The notes: generated by a model from the sequence alone, not told the origin. Shown: positions 10,201-18,137, numbered from the stretch's first letter. The stretch: DNA of 64,000 bases from Bradyrhizobium sp. (GCF_016219575.1 NZ_JACRMG010000020.1:62001-126000); one strand, 5' to 3'. Numbers and translations: made by a program.

Positions 10201-10473
10201 GTGCCTGGCCAGGCGATCCGGGTGAGCTTTGCGGGCACGTCAGGACAAAGCGTCACCGTTGCGGCTGGCAGGGTGAGCGCGACGCCGTCCTCTGCTTGCT
10301 ACAAGATCACGACGCTGGCCCCCAATGGCTCGACGGTGCGCGGCGACCAGAGCTGCAGCGCAAGTTACTCGAGCGGCTCGCTGAGCCTGTCGCAGACCGG
10401 GACCTACACGGTCGTCGTCGACCCAACCGATGTTGCGATCGGTACCTTCAGCGCCGGGGTAAGCACGCCATGA
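7243..10473 (+). CDS. Secreted repeat protein with YD motifs, two IPT/TIG domains and six 111-residue repeats
   Basis: Large predicted extracellular protein of unknown function (about 1,076 aa). After a basic, cysteine-containing leader with a hydrophobic stretch (FAFALPAIVMFFGACC) come two Rhs-style YD motifs (YFYDPAGRLTGVVD and YNYDAVGNILSVV). Two IPT/TIG immunoglobulin-like domains follow (VSPSRGHPGDVVTISGTGFG; VSPSQADQGATVTISGSGFD). Then a related module and six copies of a 111-residue beta-rich domain run to the exact C-terminus. Most repeats carry GQNMSLTF and paired cysteines. The start is unsure: ATG 7243 has no clear ribosome site, and an internal ATG at 7348 is possible. It overlaps the next gene at its stop, so it is operon gene 1 with the Rhs gene downstream. 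The YD motifs tie it to the Rhs protein. It may be a surface adhesin or carrier (inference). Confidence 0.75.
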   Translation: MSDVNVERDLSPWVVELLLRRVLTRRAALSAWWCRMMCLVVCWRFASSLLALSANVIKRVTSRSRTTRFRAFAFALPAIVMFFGACCPGRADNAQYFYDPAGRLTGVVDPANGSAQYNYDAVGNILSVVRRPITDLFVAQVSPSRGHPGDVVTISGTGFGTTADTTVSFNGQAATPTAVSATQITVTVPSGAASGAVSVTSPAGTALSSATFTVTPINPVSISGVSPSQADQGATVTISGSGFDPVPANNKVRVNGRFARLTAATSSTLTAVVPAVSSGNVTVTTKDGTATSSSYLVVPPLPYLASAVGSTVNSSIGSSGTVSIASAGKIGLILFDATAGQQMSMTVTASSFSSGTVTLYGPDGSTVASASTVSAGTAIGRQLLTLSGTYAVLLAPGSGQTGSATVSLNTVPPDVTGTIAANATPVSLTTTLAGQNMSLTFSGTAGQRVDLLAQFTGLGGCPSFGVTILQPDGVTKLFNSTGCGNGPLFTGPLLLPVGGTYKIMASLVGSAVGTGTFTLYTVPPDLTATIAANGTPVSLTTTVPGQNMSLTFSGTAGQRISLYAQFSGLGGCSSFGLAILQPDGITQLFGNTGCGNGPLFVEPLVLPVGGTYTILVGFAGTNVGTATLTLYTVPPDPTATIAANATPVSLTTTVPGQNMSLTFSGTAGQRISLTTQGSSGLNSCGIVMKILQPDGTTTLYSDTCLTTSPRFSDVLVLPVTGTYTIQYNPALIAIGTATFTLNTVPPDVTGTITIGGGAVSLTTTVGGQNMSLTFTGAAGQRISMLSQSDAALNSCGITLKILQPNGTTVVYSDSCLTTSPRFSDVLILPVAGTYTIQYSPAGAAVGTATFTLTEVPADVSATITPGGGTVSVTTTVAGQNMSLAFTGAAGQRVSLLSQSDAALNGCGITLKIVQPNGTTVVYSDTCLTTSPRFSDVQTLPVAGTYTIQYNPAGTAIGTATFTLYDVPPDVTGTTTVGQAAANYTTTVPGQAIRVSFAGTSGQSVTVAAGRVSATPSSACYKITTLAPNGSTVRGDQSCSASYSSGSLSLSQTGTYTVVVDPTDVAIGTFSAGVSTP
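8473..10470 (+). repeat. Six tandem 333-bp repeat units encoding 111-residue domains
   Basis: Units start at 8473, 8806, 9139, 9472, 9805 and 10138, each beginning with a Val-Pro codon pair (VPPD or VPAD). Spacing is exactly 333 bp throughout and the last unit ends at the base before the stop codon. Units 4 and 5 are the most alike; the first and last are the most diverged. A related but more diverged unit precedes the array. Confidence 0.93.
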
Positions 10474-10484
10474 GGGAGAGCTGG

Positions 10485-11519
10485 ATGAATCGTGTCTGGA
10501 AAAACAGCCCTCGAATGAACACGGCGTGGACGAGTTCGATGTGGGGCCGGATGGGTGTTGCCTTGTCCGCGCAGTGGGCCGGCCCTGTGTTTCGCGCGGT
10601 GGGGCTGGTGTGCGCGGCCGGGCTGCTGACGGCCGCCACGCCACACCCGGACAATCTGCCGGACCGGCCGCTTCAGGGCGCAGAGGGCGTGACATCGCTG
10701 TCGGGCCAGGTCATGGACGTCACGGGGCAGGGGCTTGCGGGCGTGGAGCTGAGCGTCGGCGCCTCGCACACGGTGACGGACAATGCCGGGCGCTTCCTGC
10801 TGCCCTATGTAATCCCGGGCAAGACGGTGCTGCAGATCGACGGCCGCAGGGCGGGCGCGAAACGCGACGTGGATTACGGCTTCCACGAGGTGAGCGTGGA
10901 GGCGGCCCCGGGACAAACCACGGTGCTGCCTTTCCGCAACTGGTTGACGCGGATCAATCATACGCATGACGTGGTGATCGAATCCCCGACGCGCTCCGAG
11001 GTGGTGGTTCGCACGCCGGCGTTTCCGGACTTTGAGCTTCGCATCCCCGCCGGCGTGGTGATCCGCGATGTCGACGGCAAGGTGGTCAGGCGCGTTGGTA
11101 TCACCGCCGTTCCATCGAACCGGTTGCCGGCGCCTCTGCCTGAAAAGCTCGAAGTTCCCATGGTACCGCTGATTCACCCCGGGGCGGCCTGCCTCTATGA
11201 CGCCAAGGGCGGCGTCGGCACGGCCACCATGGTGTTTCCAAATTTCTTGCGGGAGCTTCCGAAGGCGCGGGCCGTGTTGTGGCGCTACGAGCCCGACGGA
11301 AACGGCTGGGCTCCCTACGGCATGGGATCGGTGAGCGCCGATGGGCGCCAGGTGGTGCCTGATCCCGGCGTCGTGATCACCGACTTCGGCAGTGCGGAGT
11401 GTGAGCCCGGGAAAGCGACACGGCAGCCGCCGATCGAGCGGCCTGAGCATAGGCGGCGAGGCGTGCAGTCTGATCCCGCACCGTCGGTTGTTCCGGGTAG
11501 TGCAGTGAGGAAGCCATGA
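10485..11519 (+). CDS. Secreted carboxypeptidase-regulatory-like domain protein paired with Rhs
   Basis: Predicted exported protein of 344 aa with no assigned enzyme activity. A hydrophobic N-terminal segment (VGLVCAAGLLTAAT) is followed by a carboxypeptidase-D regulatory-like beta domain (LSGQVMDVTGQGLAGVELSV ... DNAGRFLLPYV). A second conserved block has ELRIPAGVVI and VVRRVGITAVP, ending with WRYEPDGNGWAPYGMGSVSA. The same two blocks occur in the N-terminal third of the Rhs protein encoded next, so this is a stand-alone paralogue of that region. I chose ATG 10485, which has GGGAGA six nt upstream; an ATG at 10470 overlaps the preceding stop. The gene end overlaps the Rhs start by 4 nt. Confidence 0.78.
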   Translation: MNRVWKNSPRMNTAWTSSMWGRMGVALSAQWAGPVFRAVGLVCAAGLLTAATPHPDNLPDRPLQGAEGVTSLSGQVMDVTGQGLAGVELSVGASHTVTDNAGRFLLPYVIPGKTVLQIDGRRAGAKRDVDYGFHEVSVEAAPGQTTVLPFRNWLTRINHTHDVVIESPTRSEVVVRTPAFPDFELRIPAGVVIRDVDGKVVRRVGITAVPSNRLPAPLPEKLEVPMVPLIHPGAACLYDAKGGVGTATMVFPNFLRELPKARAVLWRYEPDGNGWAPYGMGSVSADGRQVVPDPGVVITDFGSAECEPGKATRQPPIERPEHRRRGVQSDPAPSVVPGSAVRKP

Positions 11520-14500
11520 GCAGTGGAAACATGAGCGGAACGACTAGGCAAACATGGCGTCCCCTGATCTTGCGCCGCGCAAGTTCGTTGGGCCCCACGA
11601 GCACCGCCAGCCTGCATGGCATCTTGCTGCGGTGGCTGCTTGTATTGGTGCTGGGTATCGAGCCCGGGCTGATCCCGCTCGCTAATGCGGCGGCGACATC
11701 GACAGAGCAAGTCGCGATCGCCAAGCGCGCGGCGGCGAATGTCGAGAACTCGCGAGTTGCGACTTCACGTGGTGATGCTGCAAAGCTCGAGATGGGTTCG
11801 CAGCGCGACGAGCCGTCCGATCCGGCGCCGGCGGGCAGCCCGCCGCTGCGTAGCGCAAAGGACGGGATGACGGCCGTAGCCGGACGTGTTCTGGCAACGG
11901 ACGGCGCGGTGCTGGCGGACGTGGTGCTGCGGCTGGGGGCGGTGCGCGCGCAAACCGACCGGGATGGCTTGTTCCTGCTCGAGAACGTTGCGCCAGGCGC
12001 GGGCGTGCTGGTGATCGATGGGCGCAAGGCGCGGGTGCAGGGAGCGTCCGAAGCGGTCGATCACGGAATCTATGAAGCAAGAATCCACGCCGAGGCAGGC
12101 CGCACCACGCACCTTCCGTGGGTGAGCTGGCTGCCGCGCATCGATCATGAGCATGACGTCGCGTTGGCTGCTCCCGCTGCAGAGGACGCGGTCGTGCGCA
12201 CGCCCGCAGTGCCTGGACTGGAGCTTCGCATTCCCAAGGGAGCCGTGCTGACCGGCATTGACGGCGACGTGGTGCGACGCGTGGGCTTGACGCCGGTCCC
12301 CGTGAACCGTCCGCCGTTTCCATTGCCCCGCAATGTGAGCGTGCCGGTGTATTTCACTGCGCAGCCCGGCGGCGCCGTCATCAGCAGCGTCGACGGCGAG
12401 TGGCTCGGCGCGCAGGTGGTCTATCCCAATTTCAACAATGAGCTTCCAAAGGCGCGCGGGCTGTTCTGGCGTTACGAGCCGGACAGCTTCGGCTGGTCGC
12501 CCTACGGTATGGGTACCGTCACGGCGGATGGTCGACAGGTGGTGCCCGATCCGGGTACGCGGATCTATGCGCTCTCCGGGGCCATGTTCAACGGAGGCCC
12601 AGGTGTGCCGCCGCAGGCCGGGCCGCCTCCGCCCCCCGGGCCATCGATGCCGCCGCCGCCGTTGCCGATCGGTCCGACGCCGCCAAAAGCGCCTTCGCCA
12701 CCGAACTATCCTCCGCCACCGAAGGGCCCGCCGCCAAATGACGGCGACCCCGTGGATTTGGCAACGGGATTCTTCGTCCAGCAGCAAACGGATCTCAGCG
12801 TAGGGGGCATCCTGCCTCTGGCGGTGACGCGAACCTACCGGCCCGGGGACTACAATCGTCGCGCCTTCGGCGTGGGGATGTCGTTGCCTTATTCCTCGGC
12901 ACTGCATTCGACGAATCAATACCAGGTGGTCGACCTCATCATGCCCGACGGCGGCCTGGTGCACTACAACCGCATCATCAACCCCGCGAACCCGGCCGAC
13001 AACGCCTTTACGACTGCACGCTTCATCTCCAATACGCCGGGAGTGTTCTATCGCTCTCGTATTGAATATAACGGCAACGGCTGGAACCTGACCCGGACCG
13101 ACGGGGTGGTGCTTGTGTTCGGCGACAACGCGCCCATGCAGAGCATGCAGGACCGGTTCGGCAACAAGATCACGCTCAGCTATTCGAACGGCAACAGCGG
13201 CAACATCGTTCAGGTGAGTTCATCAAGCGGGCAGCACATCCGCTTCAGTTATGACGGCAGCGGTCGCATCACTAGCGCGGTCGACAATATCGGCCGCACG
13301 GTCGGCTATGTCTATGATGCGCAGGGACGCCTGTCGACCGTGACAGACCCCAACGGAGGTGTGACCACCTACACCTGGGATAGTTCGAACCGCATGCACA
13401 CCATCGTCGATGCGCGCGGCATCACCTTCCTCACCAACACCTACGATGCCAATGACCGGCTGACAAATCAGGTGTCGGCTGATGGCACCTCCTATCAGTT
13501 CGCCTATACGCTCGATGGCAACGGCAAGGTCACCGAGACCGATGTCACGGATCCGCGCGGTTATGTGCGCAAGGTGACTTTCAATGCGGCAGGCTATGTC
13601 CTGACGGATCGATCGGCCACCGGCACGCCGCAAGAGGCCGGATGGACCTTTACCCGCGATCCAGTCTCGAATCTTCCCGTTTCGATCACCGATCCGCTCG
13701 GACGGCGCACTGATCGCAGCTACGATGCCAACGGTAACGTGCTGAGCAGCATCGAGCTTGCAGGCACCGCGAACGCAGCGACGACGAGCTACACTTACGA
13801 CACGTTCAACGGTCCTACGAGTGTCACCGATCCCCTCGGCCATATCACCGCGCTTCAGCGCGACGGGTTGGGGCAGGTCGTCAGCATTACCGATCCTCTC
13901 AGTAACACGACGCAATTTACCTACAATGCGAAGGGACAGATGCTGACGGTGACGGATCCGCTCAGCCATGTCATTCAGTTTGGCTATGGTCCGGACAGTG
14001 ACCTGGTTTCCGTGACGGATCCGCTCGGGCGGATCGCAGCCTATCACACCGATGCGATAGGCAGGCGCCTGTTTGCGACCGACCCGTCAGGGGGTGTAGT
14101 CCAGTGGGTGCACGACGCAATCAACGGATTGAAGCAGGTTGTCGATGGCAACGGCGCGTCGGTCACAAATACCTATACTGCCGTTGGCAAGCTCGCCAGC
14201 GTGACCGATGCACGCGGCGGCCAAATCGCCTACACCTACGATGCGCTGACGCTTCTGGCGACCCGCACGGATGCGGTGAACGGCGTCGGCACCGTGACGC
14301 AGCGCGATGGCATGGGGAACGCACTCGCGGCCACCGACCGCAAGGGGCAGGCCTGGTCGATGAGCTACGATCCGTTGAATCGTCCGCTCACGGCGAGCTA
14401 TGCGGACGGCAGCACAGTCTCCTTGACTTGGGACCTTGGAGGGCGGCTGACCCAGGTGCAGGACAGTCTCGGCGGCACGATCACGCGCAGCTATGACGGC

Positions 14501-15859
14501 CTCGACCGAATTCTCAGTGAGACGACGCCGCAAGGGACTGTAACTTACACCTACGATGCTGCCGGTCGTCGGTTGACCATGCAAGCGGCCGTTCAGGCGC
14601 AGGTCACATACAGCTACGACAATGCTAACCGTCTGACCGGAATTGTCCAAGGTAGCAGCAACGTCGCCTTTGGCTATGATAATGCGAACAGGCGAACATC
14701 TGCGACATTGCCGGGCGGAGTAACTGCCTCCTATGACTGGGACGCAGCCTCCCAGCTTACCGGGATTACCTATGCGAGCGGTGCGACGACGCTTGGCACG
14801 CTGACCTACACTTATGATCTGGCCGGGCGTATCACCACGCGAGGCGGCACGTTGTTCCAGTCGGTTCTGCCGGCCGCAGTCACCAGCGCGACCTATGACC
14901 TAGCCAACCGGCTGACGGCGCGCACCGCAGCGGGGGTGACGGCTAACCCGACTTGGGATGCCAACGGCAATCTGACCAGTGACGGAGTCCGCTCCTATAC
15001 ATGGGACGCGCGTGATCGCCTGACGGGAATCACGGGCGTAGCGAGTTTCGTATATGACGCATCCGGGCGACGCCAAACGGCGACGCGCGGCGGCACCGCG
15101 ACGTCTTTCCTTTACGACGGCTGGGACGTCGCGCAGGAACAGCAAGGCGGCAGCCCGAGTGCCGACGTGGTCCTTGGTCTTGGCGTCGACGAGCGCTTCT
15201 CGCGCAACGGTGCGACCTTGCTCACAGACGCGCTCGGATCAACTGTAGCGTTAGTGAGCTCTGGCTCGGTGCAAACCACTTACGGCTATGACGCCTTTGG
15301 TGTTGCTCAGGTGACTGGTACGGCGTCCGATAGTCCGTTCCAATATACTGGTCGCGAGAATGACGGCACCGGCCTGCTCAACTATCGCAACCGATACTAT
15401 AATCCGACCTGGGGACGCTTCATCTCGGAGGATCCAATCGGACTGGCCGGCGGCGACAGTAATCTCTATCGCTATGTCGCCAACAATCCTGTGCAATTGA
15501 ACGATCCGAGCGGAAACTACGCGATTGTTATACCAATTATTATGGATGGCTTAGCAATAGGATCAGCTTACCTGGCTTGCAGGTACGCTGGAGCTTGCCA
15601 AGGAGGCGGTTCGGGATCAGGTTCTGGTTCAACACCGTCTCACCCGAAAGCGCCACCTGCTGATCCTTGCGCGTCGGGCAACGTGTATTGTGCAGCGGAG
15701 CATGATAAGAACAAACGCCCATCATCGAGGGAAGATCATGAAAAGGGTCAAGCGCGAAAGGACCAGGATTACGGCGGCGAGAAAGGCGACCAGCGTCGCG
15801 ACCCACCGAGAAAGCCCCCGCCAGATTGGAAAGGGCCGTGGCCGCCGCGCGACAAGTGA
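11516..15859 (+). CDS. Rhs/YD-repeat polymorphic toxin-like protein
   Basis: Large exported Rhs protein of 1,447 aa. Order of parts: signal-like segment (residues ~33-58); the regulatory-like and VVRRVGLTPVP blocks shared with the upstream gene; a proline-rich linker (~365-405); a DUF6531-like block (GDPVDLATGFFVQQQTDLSV); many YD repeats forming the cocoon. The Rhs core (GRFISEDPIGLAGGD, NLYRYVANNP, ending DPSG at ~1333) closes the conserved part. The remaining ~114 residues are the variable tip: a short hydrophobic stretch, a Gly/Ser linker, then a charged region with HEKGQARKDQDYGGEKGD. I do not recognise the tip as a named toxin. Start ATG 11516 overlaps the previous gene by 4 nt. The following Sel1 gene overlaps the tip and is the candidate immunity gene. 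No VgrG or type VI genes are nearby, and the N-terminal signal suggests Sec export. Confidence 0.88.
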   Translation: MSSGNMSGTTRQTWRPLILRRASSLGPTSTASLHGILLRWLLVLVLGIEPGLIPLANAAATSTEQVAIAKRAAANVENSRVATSRGDAAKLEMGSQRDEPSDPAPAGSPPLRSAKDGMTAVAGRVLATDGAVLADVVLRLGAVRAQTDRDGLFLLENVAPGAGVLVIDGRKARVQGASEAVDHGIYEARIHAEAGRTTHLPWVSWLPRIDHEHDVALAAPAAEDAVVRTPAVPGLELRIPKGAVLTGIDGDVVRRVGLTPVPVNRPPFPLPRNVSVPVYFTAQPGGAVISSVDGEWLGAQVVYPNFNNELPKARGLFWRYEPDSFGWSPYGMGTVTADGRQVVPDPGTRIYALSGAMFNGGPGVPPQAGPPPPPGPSMPPPPLPIGPTPPKAPSPPNYPPPPKGPPPNDGDPVDLATGFFVQQQTDLSVGGILPLAVTRTYRPGDYNRRAFGVGMSLPYSSALHSTNQYQVVDLIMPDGGLVHYNRIINPANPADNAFTTARFISNTPGVFYRSRIEYNGNGWNLTRTDGVVLVFGDNAPMQSMQDRFGNKITLSYSNGNSGNIVQVSSSSGQHIRFSYDGSGRITSAVDNIGRTVGYVYDAQGRLSTVTDPNGGVTTYTWDSSNRMHTIVDARGITFLTNTYDANDRLTNQVSADGTSYQFAYTLDGNGKVTETDVTDPRGYVRKVTFNAAGYVLTDRSATGTPQEAGWTFTRDPVSNLPVSITDPLGRRTDRSYDANGNVLSSIELAGTANAATTSYTYDTFNGPTSVTDPLGHITALQRDGLGQVVSITDPLSNTTQFTYNAKGQMLTVTDPLSHVIQFGYGPDSDLVSVTDPLGRIAAYHTDAIGRRLFATDPSGGVVQWVHDAINGLKQVVDGNGASVTNTYTAVGKLASVTDARGGQIAYTYDALTLLATRTDAVNGVGTVTQRDGMGNALAATDRKGQAWSMSYDPLNRPLTASYADGSTVSLTWDLGGRLTQVQDSLGGTITRSYDGLDRILSETTPQGTVTYTYDAAGRRLTMQAAVQAQVTYSYDNANRLTGIVQGSSNVAFGYDNANRRTSATLPGGVTASYDWDAASQLTGITYASGATTLGTLTYTYDLAGRITTRGGTLFQSVLPAAVTSATYDLANRLTARTAAGVTANPTWDANGNLTSDGVRSYTWDARDRLTGITGVASFVYDASGRRQTATRGGTATSFLYDGWDVAQEQQGGSPSADVVLGLGVDERFSRNGATLLTDALGSTVALVSSGSVQTTYGYDAFGVAQVTGTASDSPFQYTGRENDGTGLLNYRNRYYNPTWGRFISEDPIGLAGGDSNLYRYVANNPVQLNDPSGNYAIVIPIIMDGLAIGSAYLACRYAGACQGGGSGSGSGSTPSHPKAPPADPCASGNVYCAAEHDKNKRPSSREDHEKGQARKDQDYGGEKGDQRRDPPRKPPPDWKGPWPPRDK

Positions 15860-16322
15860 TCTTAGGTTGAAGCCTAATGATCGAGAGCGTTCGACGTATC
15901 GGCAAGCATTCGAACTTGCTGTCAAGGAAGGAAACAACGAGCGCGTTGTGCAGCTGCTTCGGAAAAGCCACAGGGAAGGAGATCGCAGGGCAACTTATGC
16001 GCTGGCCACATGGTACATTCACGGCGTCGTTTTGAAGGCCGATCGGGCGAAGGCATTTCGTTTGCTGAAGATGAGCGCTGCAGCTGGCATAGCGGATGCC
16101 TCGTTCGACCTCGCGCGAAGCTATGAGGTTGGATACGGCACCAGGAAGTCGCCGGTGAAGGCCTTGGAGTGCTACATAGATTCGGCGTCGAAACATGACG
16201 TTGATGCGGCTCTTCAGGTGGTTCGCTGCGTTTTCTGGGGAATCGGTGCTCAAAGGTCTAAGAAGCTTGCATATCTCATTGAGGATCTCGTGAAGGGAAA
16301 AATCTCGTTTGCGCCGCGATGA
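15738..16322 (+). CDS. Sel1-repeat protein overlapping the Rhs tip, candidate immunity protein
   Basis: Small helical-repeat protein, predicted cytoplasmic. Sel1-type (TPR-like) repeats are visible as GDRRATYALATWYIHGVVLK, AFRLLKMSAAAGIADASFDL and ARSYEVGYGTRKSPVKALE. The ATG at 15738 has GAGGGAA five nt upstream and lies 122 nt inside the rhs reading frame, giving 194 aa. The resulting N-terminus is very basic (MKRVKRERTRITAARK). A TTG near 15867, just after the rhs stop, is a conceivable alternative that would avoid the overlap. Sel1-repeat proteins are among the known immunity families of polymorphic toxin systems, and the position directly after an Rhs tip fits that role, but the function is inferred from context. 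Confidence 0.7.
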   Translation: MKRVKRERTRITAARKATSVATHRESPRQIGKGRGRRATSDLRLKPNDRERSTYRQAFELAVKEGNNERVVQLLRKSHREGDRRATYALATWYIHGVVLKADRAKAFRLLKMSAAAGIADASFDLARSYEVGYGTRKSPVKALECYIDSASKHDVDAALQVVRCVFWGIGAQRSKKLAYLIEDLVKGKISFAPR

Positions 16323-16596
16323 TGGTGACGGCGGTTCGCCTGAGACGACAAATTGAAAAGGGCTCGGTCGCCGCGTGGCGAGATCAGGTCTATGAGACGA
16401 TGAGCGGGTGTTGAAGTGCTGATGGGCCAATCCGGGGACTGCGGTCAACCAAAGATGACCTGTTTTGACTAGTTGAGCTGGCTCCGAGCAGAGGACATGG
16501 TCCAATGCCTGTCGAATAAGACTGTTGCCAGGAGCGACATCGTCGCGCTTTCAACCCCATCGAAAGCTCCCGAGGAACTCCGGACCGCCGGAACTG

Positions 16597-16625
16597 GCCC
16601 AGCCCATGGCTGGGCGTTCCTTTTT
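16597..16625 (+). terminator. Rho-independent terminator downstream of the Rhs operon
   Basis: Perfect 8-bp stem GCCCAGCC/GGCTGGGC with a CAT loop (16597-16615), followed by GTTCC and five T. It lies 275 nt after the Sel1 stop. No other gene ends nearby on the plus strand. Confidence 0.75.
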
Positions 16626-16864
16626 GAGATTGTTGACTGTGACGACTACAGACTACAGTCCCATCATACGGGGCTAGCGCCGAACATACGCCACGATTCG
16701 AATTTCAGCGATTTCGGCCGCTCTCGCCCGAGTCTCGGGCTTGTGGCCGTTCAACGCCCATACCAGAGAGCATAAGAGCTGAGCCCGCTGCATTAATTGC
16801 CTCATGCGAAAGATTGGATGAGATATCGTAGGTTTGGTTGGTGTGGGGAAAGGCGGTAGCGCTC

Positions 16865-16885
16865 CCCCGCTACCAAAGCTGCGAT
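16865..16885 (+). repeat. Left copy of 21-bp near-direct repeat flanking tctC
   Basis: Shares CCCCGCTACCAA and TGCGAT with 18117-18137 (19 of 21 bases identical). It also forms a small hairpin with the preceding GGTAGCG. See the right copy for the tRNA-like context. Confidence 0.6.
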
Positions 16886-16896
16886 TTGTCCGGCCC

Positions 16897-17874
16897 TCAG
16901 GGAACCTTGATCCCGGCACGCTCGATCACACGCGCATACCCTGCACGCTCCTTGGCAAGCGCATCGGCGTAGGCCGGGCCGGGCAGTTCGGTCTGCAGTA
17001 CACCAAACTTTTCGAGTGCGGTGCGCACTTCGGGTATCTTGCCGACCGCGACAAGCTCTTCAATGAGCTTCTTCACGATGTCGGGCGGCATGTTGGCGGG
17101 GCCGACCCAGCCGAACGCCGGCATCAGTTCGAAGCCCGGCAGGGTCGCAGCTGTCGGCTCGATCTCCTTGGCGAGCGGATAGGGCCCGAGCGACGTGACC
17201 GAGACGGCACGCAGCGTGCCCGCTTTCACCTGCTCATACGCCACGGCGAAGTTGTCGCAGGCGAGCCGGATCTGACCACTGATCAGGTCCTGGATGCTGA
17301 GGTTTGATGCGCGGTAGGAAACTGCCGTCATCTTGACCCCCGCTGCGTCCTCCAGCATCACGCCGCAGATATGTTGGGTCGTGCCGGGGCCGGATGTCGC
17401 ATACGGCGTATCCGGGTTCGCCTTCAACCAGGCGATCAGCTCGGCCATGGTCTTGGCCGGGACGGACGGGTTGACGATCCAGATGTTCGGTTGCGCCGCC
17501 ATGCCATAGAGGTAAGTGAAGTCCTTCTCGACGTTGTAGGGAATCTTGTCCTTCATCAGTAACGGATTGATGGCGATTCCGCCGGAGGTTGCCACCGCGA
17601 CGGTATAGCCGTCCGGCGCCGCGCGCGTCATCGCGTGGAGGCCGTTGACCCCGCCTGCACCGGCCCGGTTCTCGACCACGAACTGCTGGCCAAGCCGCTT
17701 CGTCAGTTGCTCGGCGAAAATGCGCGCCATGACGTCCGTGTTGCCGCCGGCGGCGAACGGCACGATGACCGTCACGGGCCGGGATGGCCACTTTTCTTGC
17801 GCCACCGCAGCGCCAGCAAGCAAGCCGAGCGTCACCGCCATCACGGCGAGCCTTGCGAGAATACGGGACGTCAT
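16897..17874 (-). CDS. TctC/Bug-family periplasmic solute-binding protein
   Basis: Periplasmic binding protein of the tripartite tricarboxylate (Bug) family, which bind carboxylates or aromatic acids. The 325-aa product begins with a clear signal peptide (LAVMAVTLGLLAGAAVAQ). Family motifs follow: WPSRPVTVIVPFAAGGNTD, a canonical N-terminal ligand loop, then QQFVVENRAGAGGVNG and YATSGPGTTQH. ATG 17874 is preceded by GGAGG at 6 nt. The open frame continues far upstream, but that part is non-coding. No TctA or TctB permease genes adjoin it, so it is an orphan receptor, as is common for this family. The ligand cannot be told. Short repeats flank the gene, hinting at separate acquisition. Confidence 0.9.
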   Translation of the reverse strand: MTSRILARLAVMAVTLGLLAGAAVAQEKWPSRPVTVIVPFAAGGNTDVMARIFAEQLTKRLGQQFVVENRAGAGGVNGLHAMTRAAPDGYTVAVATSGGIAINPLLMKDKIPYNVEKDFTYLYGMAAQPNIWIVNPSVPAKTMAELIAWLKANPDTPYATSGPGTTQHICGVMLEDAAGVKMTAVSYRASNLSIQDLISGQIRLACDNFAVAYEQVKAGTLRAVSVTSLGPYPLAKEIEPTAATLPGFELMPAFGWVGPANMPPDIVKKLIEELVAVGKIPEVRTALEKFGVLQTELPGPAYADALAKERAGYARVIERAGIKVP

Positions 17875-18080
17875 TTCATCCTCCGGTCTCTGACGGATGG
17901 TACTGCAGGAAAGTCGGACAGATCGAGGATCGACCGAGCGTGGCGAACGATATTTTGCCGGACGCACGCATGTCAATGACGGGTCAGCATGGCTTGCCCG
18001 ACGAATTCCGTTTTGCCAAATTGGCTTGTCAATTCCGCCAGCGGTCAGGTCACGGCGGACGAACTTGAGACAACGCAGGC

Positions 18081-18128
18081 CGTGCTGAAATCCTGAGGTC
18101 GGGGGTTCGAGTCCCTCCCCGCTACCAA
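18081..18128 (+). pseudogene. tRNA 3'-half remnant (anticodon-arm-like to CCA end)
   Basis: The plus strand holds a T-arm-like stretch GGGGGTTCGAGTCCCTC followed by CCCGCTACCA, with an anticodon-loop-like CTGAAATCC about 20 nt before it. The T-loop TTCGAGT and CCA end are typical of a tRNA. The acceptor strand is one base short, and no D-arm or 5' half is recognisable upstream. It is therefore called a remnant, possibly left by integration at a tRNA gene. The reverse strand of such tRNA ends often yields spurious peptides, as it does here (GRDSNPRP). Confidence 0.5.
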
Positions 18129-18137
18129 GCCTGCGAT
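18117..18137 (+). repeat. Right copy of 21-bp near-direct repeat, at the tRNA-like CCA end
   Basis: Pairs with 16865-16885 in the same orientation. The repeat covers the 3' end of the tRNA-like remnant and continues past it, which is the usual arrangement for attachment-site duplications. The interval between copies holds only tctC. Confidence 0.55.

Larger units (their letters stand above)
16323..16896. other. Intergenic region after the Rhs operon
   Basis: About 570 nt between the Sel1 gene and the convergent tctC gene. It holds one convincing terminator hairpin (16597-16625) and the left copy of a 21-bp repeat close to the tctC stop. The rest has no frame with a ribosome site or recognisable product and is locally AT-richer. 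It looks like a junction or decayed DNA. Confidence 0.5.

Noticed and set aside
8473..10470. CRISPR array or transposon repeats
   Set aside because: The 333-bp units are in-frame protein domains with no spacers, and no transposase gene or inverted ends are nearby.
16674..16919. 81-aa minus-strand frame upstream of the tctC end
   Set aside because: No ribosome site or domain, and it overlaps the tctC 3' end and the repeat.
18061..18130. Complete tRNA gene
   Set aside because: T-arm and CCA end are present but the acceptor strand is one base short and no D-arm or 5' acceptor strand can be found upstream.
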